Below, piece by piece: positions 38,141 through 46,071 of a DNA stretch of 64,000 bases. The notes below the pieces were generated by a model that was not told where the DNA came from, did not search any database, and was given only the letters and a program-made list of their open reading frames with translations. The stretch is from NCBI GenBank assembly GCA_017436345.1, contig JAFSDH010000008.1:109839-173838 (forward strand), given 5' to 3'. The position numbers were made by a program, and so were the translations under genes. The stretch comes from Bacilli bacterium (lineage in GTDB: Bacteria > Bacillota_I > Bacilli_A > RF39 > UBA660). Position 1 is the first letter of the stretch, and every line of letters begins with the position of its first letter.

Positions 38141-39298
38141 TTACTTATCTATTACTAAAACCTTAGCTTTATCTACTCCATTAAGCCCCATTAATTCAGA
38201 CATAATTTCTTTTTTTCTCAAATAATTATTATCTTCACTGCATCTTCTTTTAATTCTATTTTTAATTCTATCATTTACCGAAACTCTAACTATATATCCA
38301 CAATTACTACATAAATGATATACATTGTCATCAATAACAAACATATCTTCTTCTTTAACTAAGAATTCACTACCACATGAGCTTGTATTTCTAGGTCTTA
38401 CACATGAATTATCACTAAAACACCTAACCTTCATATTCCAAGGTAGTTCATCATGATATTTAGTATAAATACTTTGAATAGTATCCTCGGGTAATCGATA
38501 AAAATTCTCTAAATAAATATCTCCTTGATATGTAGTATCAGAAAAACATTTATTAAAATAATTAAAATCTACTAATGTAAAATTAACTTCAAACTCATCT
38601 CGTCTATCAGCCCAAATTCTTCTCTTACCATTCCACATACCATTTTCTCTATTTTGATAAAAAACAATATCAAAATATGGTCTTAAAGCTTTTAGCTTTT
38701 GTTTAATATCAGAAATAGAAATTGTTTTAACAAAACCAGCAGGATCATAAACTCTCTCATAATTACCACTAGAAGCTCTCGTTGTAACATAAGCACCTTT
38801 TTGATGTTCAATCATAAAAGATACAAATTCTAATATAACACGCATATTAAAATCTTTAACGTCTTCATTAACAAATTGTATCTTTGTTCTTTTAAATAAA
38901 TTTTCATCTTCATTTATTGATTTAATTACAGCATAAAAAGAAGTATTTTCAACTGGAATATCTCCTAGTAAAAATTCTTCTAACAAACTAAATAACTTAC
39001 ATTCTTTTTGTAAAGGACAATTATACTCATTAAGATAAATATTAGTATTTTTACTTAAACTATTACCAATACTAAGATTCATCAAATTACTTTCATGAAT
39101 TAATTGACCCAAAATAACCCCTGCATTTTCATATATAAAAGAATATCTATTTAAAAGTTCATTAATAACAAAAATAGATACTTTATCTTCAAGTTGCACT
39201 TTACTATTAGTTTTATATTTAACATCTCTATTTTCTACATAACTTAAAAAACTAGAATCACCGGTATTAAAATTACCATCAAAATATTCAATATCCAT
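38141..39298 (-). CDS. Zinc-ribbon paralogue 7, 385 aa (first gene of the array)
   Basis: RYSFIYENAGVILGQLI, LLEEFLLGDIPVENT, MRVILEFVSFMIEHQ, IYTKYHDELPWNM near residue 281, ribbon VRCFSD, SSCGSEF, HLCSNCGYIVRV, then MSELMGLNGVDKAKV. The segment around the ribbon (VRPRNTSSC) is nearly that of paralogues 1 and 8 (RPNNTSPC, RPFNTNSC). AAGGGGAGATTGGT precedes the ATG. A promoter and a 5' hairpin lie just upstream, so the seven genes are probably one transcript. Confidence 0.7.
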   Translation of the reverse strand: MDIEYFDGNFNTGDSSFLSYVENRDVKYKTNSKVQLEDKVSIFVINELLNRYSFIYENAGVILGQLIHESNLMNLSIGNSLSKNTNIYLNEYNCPLQKECKLFSLLEEFLLGDIPVENTSFYAVIKSINEDENLFKRTKIQFVNEDVKDFNMRVILEFVSFMIEHQKGAYVTTRASSGNYERVYDPAGFVKTISISDIKQKLKALRPYFDIVFYQNRENGMWNGKRRIWADRRDEFEVNFTLVDFNYFNKCFSDTTYQGDIYLENFYRLPEDTIQSIYTKYHDELPWNMKVRCFSDNSCVRPRNTSSCGSEFLVKEEDMFVIDDNVYHLCSNCGYIVRVSVNDRIKNRIKRRCSEDNNYLRKKEIMSELMGLNGVDKAKVLVIDK

Positions 39299-39312
39299 AC
39301 CAATCTCCCCTT

Positions 39313-39326
39313 ATGGCTTTCGCCAT
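39313..39326 (-). promoter_or_regulatory. 5' leader hairpin of the array
   Basis: Minus strand ATGGC-GAAA-GCCAT, a 5-bp stem with a GNRA tetraloop, located at or just after the predicted transcription start and before the Shine-Dalgarno of paralogue 7. Confidence 0.55.
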
Positions 39327-39328
39327 CT

Positions 39329-39357
39329 AAAATACCATAAAATAAAGAAAAAATCAA
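39329..39357 (-). promoter_or_regulatory. Promoter of the paralogue array
   Basis: Minus strand TTGATT (39357-39352), 17 bp, TATTTT (39334-39329). Expected start near 39322. Confidence 0.55.
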
Positions 39358-39361
39358 GTTT

Positions 39362-39392
39362 TTTACACCTCAACAACAAACTATGCTATAAT
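39362..39392 (+). promoter_or_regulatory. Promoter of the DUF1653 gene
   Basis: TG-C-TATAAT extended -10 at 39384-39392; TTTACA at 39362-39367 is 19 bp upstream, a long spacer. Confidence 0.55.
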
Positions 39393-39407
39393 TATAAAGG
39401 TGATAAA

Positions 39408-39638
39408 ATGAAAGATATAAAAATAAATGGAATCTATAAACATTATAAAGGAGATTATTATATTGTATTAGATATCGCATATCATAGTGAAACATTAGAG
39501 AAAATGATTATTTATCGAGGTTTATATGGTGATAATAAACTTTGGTCTAGACCATATGATACCTTCTTTGATGAAGTCAATAAAAATGGTCAAAAACTAC
39601 GTTTTGAATTACAAGATATTAAAAGTGTTAGAGAATAA
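39408..39638 (+). CDS. DUF1653 family protein
   Basis: A 76-residue protein: GIYKHYKGDYYIVLDIAYHS, then EKMIIYRGLYG and LWSRPYDTFFDEV, the complete DUF1653 pattern, normal length. Its role is unknown; the fold is a small SH3-like barrel. AAGGTGATAAA precedes the ATG. It is divergent from the paralogue array with its own promoter and terminator. Confidence 0.9.
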   Translation: MKDIKINGIYKHYKGDYYIVLDIAYHSETLEKMIIYRGLYGDNKLWSRPYDTFFDEVNKNGQKLRFELQDIKSVRE

Positions 39639-39640
39639 AA

Positions 39641-39661
39641 AAAGTAACTAAATGTTACTTT
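39641..39661 (+). terminator. Intrinsic terminator
   Basis: AAAGTAAC and GTTACTTT with a 5-nt loop, then TTATTTTTT. Confidence 0.75.
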
Positions 39662-39721
39662 TTATTTTTTATAATAACAATTTATTTATTACATATACTA
39701 ATAATGAAAGGAGAAATATAT

Positions 39722-40177
39722 ATGAACAAAATTATAAAAAATATATTTTATCTATTTCTTCCTATAATATTAGGTTCAATAGTTGGCTTTATAATATCAG
39801 ACTATATAGATTATTCTACATTAATAAAACCACCACTAGCTCCACCAAAAATTCTTTTTCCAATCGCATGGTCAATTATTTACTTATTAATGGGAATATC
39901 TTATTATTTGTTCAAAAAGAAAAATTTCGAAACTAAAAAAGAAAATTATGTTTACTATCTACAACTAATAATAAATCTATTATGGTCAATTATTTTCTTC
40001 GTATTTAAATTAAGATTCCTATCTATATTATGGATTATATTATTAGATATTTTAGTAGTATATATGATATATAAATTCTATAAAAAATATAAAATATCTG
40101 CTTATTTAAATATTCCATATCTAATATGGATATTATTTGCTACTTACTTAACAATAGGAATATATATATTAAATTAA
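39722..40177 (+). CDS. tspO: TspO/MBR family membrane protein
   Basis: A 151-residue, five-helix protein with LIKPPLAPPKILFPIAWSII and INLLWSIIFF, the TspO signatures, and a slightly degenerate C-terminus (YLNIPYLIWILFATYLT). TspO proteins bind porphyrins and steroids; bacterial roles differ. The ATG at 39722 follows AAAGGAGAAATATAT; an earlier ATG overlaps that site. Followed by a terminator shared with the convergent Tim44-like gene. Confidence 0.92.
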   Translation: MNKIIKNIFYLFLPIILGSIVGFIISDYIDYSTLIKPPLAPPKILFPIAWSIIYLLMGISYYLFKKKNFETKKENYVYYLQLIINLLWSIIFFVFKLRFLSILWIILLDILVVYMIYKFYKKYKISAYLNIPYLIWILFATYLTIGIYILN

Positions 40178-40179
40178 AA

Positions 40180-40196
40180 AAGAAGCTATGCTTCTT
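40180..40196. terminator. Bidirectional terminator
   Basis: AAGAAGC-TAT-GCTTCTT flanked by A6 on the left and T5 on the right, between the convergent tspO and Tim44-like genes. Confidence 0.8.
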
Positions 40197-40197
40197 T

Positions 40198-40935
40198 TTA
40201 TTTTTCCATTATCTTTCTAATAGAACAAATCTTAAACTCTGTACTATTAACTTTAGCTTTACAATATTCACACATATCACCGGATAAAATCGCACCACAA
40301 TTAGGACAGTGTGTTTTTTCATTAAGTTCAAAATCTTTTCTAAATTGAACTTCAAACTTTTGCGTTGTTGGCTCATTTCGATTACCACTAACAATATAAC
40401 CATGTTTATCCATCGTATAATTAATATATGAAACCTCTATCATAACTGATGCAACTTGTTTAATTAAAGTAGTATCAAGTTCATAAATAATAACATCTTT
40501 TTTTACAATACTATCAATAACTTTTTTACGACCAACCTTTAAATCAAGCGTAATACCAGTATGATAATTTTCGTATAATTGTCTAGTTGATAAAAGTTTC
40601 ATTTCATTATAGTCAAGTCTATTATAAGCAACTTCAAATCTATAAAAAATATCATAAAAATACTTCTTTAAAGTATTTATATCATCTGTATTAAATTTAG
40701 CTAACTTAGACTTAGAAACATCACGATATCTATTTTCATATTGTGAACCATTTCCTTCAACTGAACTATAATAAACAACGTTATTACTAAAATTCTTATG
40801 ACTTTTATTTCTCTTAATCGCTTCAATAAATATTTTCCCAATCATATAAACTATAAAGAAATTAAAACCAATTTCTAAAAGCATAATTAAACCAACAAAC
40901 AAAAAGGTAAAACCACCAAAAACAAATTCCATCAT
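40198..40935 (-). CDS. Tim44-like domain protein with C-terminal zinc ribbon
   Basis: A 245-residue protein: one N-terminal helix (GGFTFLFVGLIMLLEIGF and next), a linker, a Tim44/NTF2-like domain (FNTDDINTLKKYFYDIF to EVQFRKDF) and a zinc ribbon CPNCGAILSGDMCEYC. Similar Tim44-zinc-ribbon proteins occur in many Firmicutes and have no assigned function. AGGGTGAT precedes two adjacent ATGs; the first is annotated. It may sense or hold proteins at the membrane. Confidence 0.75.
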   Translation of the reverse strand: MMEFVFGGFTFLFVGLIMLLEIGFNFFIVYMIGKIFIEAIKRNKSHKNFSNNVVYYSSVEGNGSQYENRYRDVSKSKLAKFNTDDINTLKKYFYDIFYRFEVAYNRLDYNEMKLLSTRQLYENYHTGITLDLKVGRKKVIDSIVKKDVIIYELDTTLIKQVASVMIEVSYINYTMDKHGYIVSGNRNEPTTQKFEVQFRKDFELNEKTHCPNCGAILSGDMCEYCKAKVNSTEFKICSIRKIMEK

Positions 40936-41019
40936 ATCACCCTATCCTAAAAAAAATTATATCATAAATATCTCTAAATAAATATAAATAAAGGAAAATA
41001 TATATAAAATAATTATTAT

Positions 41020-41047
41020 TTTACAAAATAAAATATTATGTTATAAT
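41020..41047 (+). promoter_or_regulatory. Promoter of the 452-aa gene
   Basis: TTTACA (41020-41025), 16 bp, TG-T-TATAAT with TATAAT at 41042-41047. ATG follows at 41071 after CGGAGGAATAATT. Confidence 0.65.
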
Positions 41048-41070
41048 ATGCCCTAAACGGAGGAATAATT

Positions 41071-42429
41071 ATGAAAACAAGTTCAATGATTATATTACCT
41101 GAAATTGATGATGTTGACGAAAAAGTTATAAATAGTGAAAAAAGTATTTCTAATATTCGAACACTTTTATATGAACATGCTATTAAAGTAGTAAATAATA
41201 CTATCTTAAAAAAATATTTAACAAGTGAAGAAATAAAAGCAAGAATAGAAAAATACGCTAAAAACATCAAACAACAAGAAGGAATACATTATGTTGGCGA
41301 TCCTACATTCAAAAAAGATACTGTTTTATTATCAGATCATTTTTTCAGTAGTGTTGTAAGAAATAGTACCTGTCAAAATAGTGAGTTAAATAAATATCCT
41401 GAAATGATTAAATTACTAGAAATAACAGGATTAACTGTTGCTTGTAGTAATACAGTTGAAGATACTCCTTATAATATTGGCACCCAAGAAACAAGAGACT
41501 TATACTTAAAAACGCTAATCGCAAACTATTTTGCTACTAATTACGATAAAAAAGAAAAAAGAGATATTGAATTTGCTGGAAGAACATTTAAATCATATGC
41601 TGTATCAAATGCACTTCAAGTAAATATGATTTATGTAATCGCATCTATTGTAAAAGATGATATTCTAGCAATGACTCTTTTAAGTGATACACCAGAAGCT
41701 TTCTTATCTCAAGCAATTGATCAAACAACAAACAAAAAAGGAACTGGTGAAAAACTAATCACATATTTAAAAGCTTTAAATAGATCTTCAAAAGAAATGA
41801 TGTTTAGTGAATCACAAATGATGGTAACCCAAGACTTCTATGACAATAAAATTTATCCATTTATTGAAGCTTTAAAAAAACAAAATAAAAAAATGCAAAT
41901 ATTCTGTACAACTTTTTTAGAAAGCAATAACTTTGATATTGATGATTATAACTTTCACCATATGGAACTTGCCACAGATGTAAGATTTAATAAAGATGAT
42001 ATTGAAAAAATAAAATATTATATTAATAGATTTACTAATCATTGTGAACAATCAAAAGGACAAAACACTAACTTTATCGATTTTTTCTATACTGAAACAC
42101 CAGAAGTTAGAAAAAGAGAAGATGGTTGGTATGAAGATGATTTTAGTTTTGTTAATAAAGTTGTTACAGAAATGAACATAGATCAATATTTTTATAATAC
42201 AGCTGTAAAAAATCTAGATAATATCGCAACTAAAACAATGGATTTCATAACTGAAACAATTATTCCTTTATCATTAAAAAATAAAAAATTAAATCAAACT
42301 CCTGAAGAATTTGAAACTATGTTATCATATTTAACATTTGATAATTGTAATATTGAAAAAAGTAAAAAAGGACAAAGAAAAATTAATAAAGTTAAAAAGA
42401 AATTGTTAAAAAATAAAAGAGAAAATTAA
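41071..42429 (+). CDS. Hypothetical protein, 452 aa
   Basis: Soluble, helix-rich, Lys/Asn/Asp-rich throughout. It starts MKTSSMIILPEIDDVD and ends in a basic tail (KKLLKNKREN). An internal region TGEKLITYLKALNRSS and a Cys in CTTFLES may be of interest but no catalytic motif, membrane helix or signal is visible. CGGAGGAATAATT precedes the ATG. It lies between the main paralogue array and the eighth copy, and its stop overlaps a perfect palindromic terminator shared with that copy. Not recognised. Confidence 0.6.
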   Translation: MKTSSMIILPEIDDVDEKVINSEKSISNIRTLLYEHAIKVVNNTILKKYLTSEEIKARIEKYAKNIKQQEGIHYVGDPTFKKDTVLLSDHFFSSVVRNSTCQNSELNKYPEMIKLLEITGLTVACSNTVEDTPYNIGTQETRDLYLKTLIANYFATNYDKKEKRDIEFAGRTFKSYAVSNALQVNMIYVIASIVKDDILAMTLLSDTPEAFLSQAIDQTTNKKGTGEKLITYLKALNRSSKEMMFSESQMMVTQDFYDNKIYPFIEALKKQNKKMQIFCTTFLESNNFDIDDYNFHHMELATDVRFNKDDIEKIKYYINRFTNHCEQSKGQNTNFIDFFYTETPEVRKREDGWYEDDFSFVNKVVTEMNIDQYFYNTAVKNLDNIATKTMDFITETIIPLSLKNKKLNQTPEEFETMLSYLTFDNCNIEKSKKGQRKINKVKKKLLKNKREN

Positions 42430-42440
42430 TTTTCTCTTTT
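42415..42440. terminator. Perfect palindromic bidirectional terminator
   Basis: Thirteen-bp arms AAAAGAGAAAATT/AATTTTCTCTTTT without a loop, overlapping the stop codons of both convergent genes. Confidence 0.8.
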
Positions 42441-43535
42441 TTTAATTAAAGACTTATATTCAGAAAACAAAATCATTTTTCTACCAATAAACTTATCTTC
42501 TAAACTTCTTTCTTTTATTCTATCAGCAATTATACTAGGAATCATACTTTTATCAACTGAAACTATATAACTACAATTAGGACATAAATGATAAAAATTA
42601 TCTTCATAAAAGAATATTTCTCCTTCTCGAACTCTAAAACTAGAACCACAACTATTCGTATTAAAAGGTCTATCTAGCTTATCATCACTTTCACATAAAA
42701 TAGTTAAATCCCAATCTAAAACATTATGATATTTATAATATAAAGTTTTTTTCACATCATCAGAAATAGTATTTTTACTATTTTCTGGTATATAATTCAA
42801 ATAACTTTTCGCAAATGAATGAATAAAATTATTAAAATGAATATCACTACTACTAATTTTTCTATCAATATTAAATTTAAAATCAAAACTTGATATTTCA
42901 TCTAAAACGCCAATCTTTTTCAAACCATAATTATGTATATCATAATAAACATCTAAAACATCTAGTTTTTCTTGTAAAAGATGTATCCAGCCATTTTCAC
43001 ATCCATTAGCATTTATAAAAACACGCATACTTTCTAACAGAACTCTAAAAGCAATATCAATCTTATGAAATTGCTCATGATTTAAATTATTTATATCATA
43101 CTCATCTTTTAAATAATCAAAACAAAACTCTCTCTCTTTAATACCACAAATAATATTATATATTTCTGTCTCTTCCAAAGGTTTATCACCTAAAAAAGCT
43201 TCTTCAATTAAATAAATAAACTCTTTCGATTCACCAAGATGATAAAAATGATTAGAAATACCTAATACTTTCGCTATTTCTTTTTTCATTCCTGAAAAAG
43301 GATCATTTTCACCAAATAAAAGATGTCCGGAAATAGAATAAAAATTAATAACACAACCAAGTAATAAATATGAATTTTCATACAAAAAAGAATATCTTTT
43401 TATAAGTTCCTCTCTATATTTTTCTCTTAATTCTTCACTATCATTTAAAGTCGCTAATTTTCTATTTTTATACTCTGGCTCATATCCCATTAAGTGTATA
43501 ATTTCTTCTTCAGTATAATATACATCTTCCCACAT
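42426..43535 (-). CDS. Zinc-ribbon paralogue 8 (detached copy), 369 aa
   Basis: RYSFLYENSYLLLGCVI, IEEAFLGDKPLEETEIY, IAFRVLLESMRVFI, KLDVLDVYYDIHNYG, LYYKYHNVLDWDL near residue 268 (HNVLDW in place of HDELPW), ribbon ILCESD, NSCGSSF, HLCPNCSYIV, then RIKERSLEDKFIGRKMILFSEY. N-terminal 30 residues are acidic and Tyr-rich (WEDVYYTEEEIIHLMG). The region around the ribbon is closest to paralogues 1 and 7. It sits 3 kb from the array, separated by plus-strand genes. GGAAGTGATATT before the ATG. Confidence 0.7.
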   Translation of the reverse strand: MWEDVYYTEEEIIHLMGYEPEYKNRKLATLNDSEELREKYREELIKRYSFLYENSYLLLGCVINFYSISGHLLFGENDPFSGMKKEIAKVLGISNHFYHLGESKEFIYLIEEAFLGDKPLEETEIYNIICGIKEREFCFDYLKDEYDINNLNHEQFHKIDIAFRVLLESMRVFINANGCENGWIHLLQEKLDVLDVYYDIHNYGLKKIGVLDEISSFDFKFNIDRKISSSDIHFNNFIHSFAKSYLNYIPENSKNTISDDVKKTLYYKYHNVLDWDLTILCESDDKLDRPFNTNSCGSSFRVREGEIFFYEDNFYHLCPNCSYIVSVDKSMIPSIIADRIKERSLEDKFIGRKMILFSEYKSLIKKREN

Positions 43536-43592
43536 AATATCACTTCCAAATTAAACCTTATTATATATAAAATATAAAAATAGTCAAATAAA

Positions 43593-43612
43593 AAGAGAAG
43601 ATCCCTTCTCTT
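43593..43612 (-). terminator. Intrinsic terminator
   Basis: Minus strand AAGAGAAG-GGAT-CTTCTCTT followed by TTTATTTG. Overlaps the end of the 406-aa gene. Confidence 0.75.
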
Positions 43613-44832
43613 TATTTAGACATTATTGTTGCACTTACATTTCTTTGATCAATTAAAATATTTACATTTAAAATCTCTTCCAATTTAGAAACAGAATAAC
43701 AACTATCCCCCAACTCAGAAACAGAATACTTATCCAATAATAAAATATTATTTTTATAAATAGAAATATCCGTAAATTTATCTTCCCGACCATTAACTCT
43801 TGAATTCCATATATTATTACCAATTTGCCAAGTTGCATCAATATAATCACGTTCTTTATCCAAAGAATAAGTACCACCAAGTAAAGTAACTAATTCTGAA
43901 AAAGTACCACGATACTTACGACTATTATCTTTATCCAACCCAATATATAAATCACACATCAAATAACTGGCCACTTCTTCATCATAATAAAATTTATAAT
44001 CATAATTAAATACACTATTATTATTAATTGAAATAACATTCACATACTTAGCTGGATATTTATTCCATAATTCATCAGAAATAACATATTCAGTAAGACT
44101 TTTTGTCTTAACATCATTTATAAAATTAGATTCAATAATTGGAGCTATTTCTTTAGCTTTTTTATCATTATAAAGAAGTTTTGAATATGAAGTTTCATAA
44201 AAACGATATTTAGAATTATTTTTCCAATTACTTAAATTTATCAAACTATTAGGTTTAATATATACATCAATTCCAAAAGTCATATATGACACATTAGATA
44301 AATTACTTTCTCCAAAACGCGTGTTAAATATATCATTAAAATTTCCAATAATATTCGAAGCTTTCTCTATTTCTGTTACATCATTTAAATATAAAGATAA
44401 ATTATATATATATTCAAAATCAAAACTATTAGTTATCTTTTTATCACTAACGACAAAATTACTATCAATAAAGCTATCAAGATCTTCTTCATAATATTCA
44501 ACAAATGCAGGTACAAAGAAATCCTCTACATAATTTTCATACCATGGCATTTCTCCAAATAAAGTATGATCTACAGGATGTCTTCTATAAGTATAAATAG
44601 GAAATTCAAAACCATCCTCACGACTATAAATATATTTATATACTTTACCATTTTCATCTTCTAATTCTTTTCTTTCTTTAAACTTATACTCTTCACCATA
44701 TACATCATGAACATAATTAGTAATTTCACGTTTAGAAATACTTATTGGTAAAAAAGAAGAAACTGTTTTAAAAATAAAAACTAAAAGAAAAATAGTAAAT
44801 ATCCCTAATATAATTTTAAATAACACTTTCAT
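43612..44832 (-). CDS. Hypothetical membrane-anchored extracytoplasmic protein, 406 aa
   Basis: N-terminal helix (LFKIILGIFTIFLLVFIF) with positive residues before it, no lipobox, then a large outer domain rich in Tyr, Asp, Asn and Ser. The segment CSVSKLEEILN near the C-terminus is amphipathic. I recognise no family. AGGAGAGATATA precedes the ATG, and the gene stands alone between terminators. Possibly an anchored surface protein. Confidence 0.6.
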   Translation of the reverse strand: MKVLFKIILGIFTIFLLVFIFKTVSSFLPISISKREITNYVHDVYGEEYKFKERKELEDENGKVYKYIYSREDGFEFPIYTYRRHPVDHTLFGEMPWYENYVEDFFVPAFVEYYEEDLDSFIDSNFVVSDKKITNSFDFEYIYNLSLYLNDVTEIEKASNIIGNFNDIFNTRFGESNLSNVSYMTFGIDVYIKPNSLINLSNWKNNSKYRFYETSYSKLLYNDKKAKEIAPIIESNFINDVKTKSLTEYVISDELWNKYPAKYVNVISINNNSVFNYDYKFYYDEEVASYLMCDLYIGLDKDNSRKYRGTFSELVTLLGGTYSLDKERDYIDATWQIGNNIWNSRVNGREDKFTDISIYKNNILLLDKYSVSELGDSCYSVSKLEEILNVNILIDQRNVSATIMSK

Positions 44833-44885
44833 TATATCTCTCCTATTCTATCTAATTATAACATAAATTCTCTTATTAAAATAAA

Positions 44886-44912
44886 AAAATAACATTTAAA
44901 GAATGTTATTTT
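44886..44912 (-). terminator. Intrinsic terminator
   Basis: Minus strand AAAATAACATT...AATGTTATTTT, 11-bp stem and 5-nt loop, followed by TTT. It overlaps the stop of the HEEVH gene. Confidence 0.8.
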
Positions 44913-45997
44913 TTCTTTACACTAAATACTTTTCTAAGTACATTTTTAAAACTTTTACTATCTTTTTTTTCTATTTCTATAGCATCACTCATACTAATAT
45001 TATAAAAATATTTAAAAATATAATTATAAATATCATTATAAGAAGTAATACTAGGATTATTTTCTTCTTCGAGTTTATTTTTATCTCTAACTAAATCAAT
45101 AACTGTTTTCATTGTACCATCATCATTAAAAGTAACTCTAAGAAGAGGAAAATACTTAAAAAAGAATTGAAACATCTTCAAAGAATTTTCACATATATAA
45201 AACATTTGTCTACTCGCAAAGTCTTCTTTATCACCATATAAAACTTTATGTTCATAAAAATCTTTTTCTAAATCTTCTTTAGATTTTTCAACAATTTTTT
45301 CAATATCATCTAACTTTTCTTTCGTCAAAAGATTATGCTTCTTAAAAAAATTATAAATTAAAAACTGCGCGCGTACATTAGCATCTATCTCAGACATTAA
45401 GAAATCATAATTTTCCTTATAATAACCAAACTTTTCAGTTCTAACTAAATCCTCTAAAGACATAATAAAAGTATTTAAATCTATCTTTCTTGTCATATCT
45501 TCATTTTGCGCAACATGAACTTCTTCATGGCATAAAGTAATCATTAAATTATATAAATTATTAAACTTAGTATTACCATAAACATTAGTAACAAGAGATT
45601 CACGAAATAAAAGCAAATACTTTTCTCTTGCTAAATTATGAATACAAGATCCAATCTTTTCTTTTAACTCTTCACTATCATCAGGTAAAAATCTTTTAAT
45701 AATAACAGTATCTTCAATATTTAAAAACTCTCTATTATCAAGATCCAATACTTCAAAAAAAACATTTAATTCCTTAGAACCTATTTCCATATCATCATAA
45801 TATTTATTCCAAATTCTATTTACCGCTATATCAAGAAGAGTCTTAATTCCTTCTAGTTTTACAATATCTTTATCAGTTAAAATATCATTACAAAAACTAA
45901 TTAAATCATCATAATCAAAATCTAAACTTAATGACTTAATTTCTTCTGAAGATAACTTACAAAGTTCTAAATATTTTATCTTGATATTAGCTTCCAT
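44906..45997 (-). CDS. Putative zincin metallopeptidase (HEEVH), 363 aa
   Basis: Soluble, helical protein. Near residue 158 it contains LCHEEVHVAQ, a textbook HExxH zinc motif in a helix, and about 45 residues later SEIDANVRAQF, which could supply the third zinc ligand (Glu) as in gluzincins. The sequence around (ITLCHEEVHVAQNEDMTRK) is not from a family I can name. AGGTGGGGTT before the ATG. Without a neighbour of known role its substrate is open. A zinc-dependent peptidase is likely, though HExxH alone can be coincidental. Confidence 0.6.
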   Translation of the reverse strand: MEANIKIKYLELCKLSSEEIKSLSLDFDYDDLISFCNDILTDKDIVKLEGIKTLLDIAVNRIWNKYYDDMEIGSKELNVFFEVLDLDNREFLNIEDTVIIKRFLPDDSEELKEKIGSCIHNLAREKYLLLFRESLVTNVYGNTKFNNLYNLMITLCHEEVHVAQNEDMTRKIDLNTFIMSLEDLVRTEKFGYYKENYDFLMSEIDANVRAQFLIYNFFKKHNLLTKEKLDDIEKIVEKSKEDLEKDFYEHKVLYGDKEDFASRQMFYICENSLKMFQFFFKYFPLLRVTFNDDGTMKTVIDLVRDKNKLEEENNPSITSYNDIYNYIFKYFYNISMSDAIEIEKKDSKSFKNVLRKVFSVKKK

Positions 45998-46049
45998 AAC
46001 CCCACCTGCGCTATATTATAACTAAATACTTAGAAAAAAACAAATAAAA

Positions 46050-46071
46050 AGAAGATTATTACTAATCTTCT
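46050..46071 (-). terminator. Intrinsic terminator
   Basis: Minus strand AGAAGATT...AATCTTCT followed by TTTTATTTG; overlaps the last codons of the acyl-CoA ligase gene. Confidence 0.7.

Noticed and set aside
39652..39936. Plus-strand open frame in the other phase over tspO
   Set aside because: Overlaps the tspO start with no Shine-Dalgarno; low-complexity shadow.
30971..43535. Prophage or phage-satellite region
   Set aside because: No integrase, capsid, terminase, portal or attachment repeats; composition like the neighbours.
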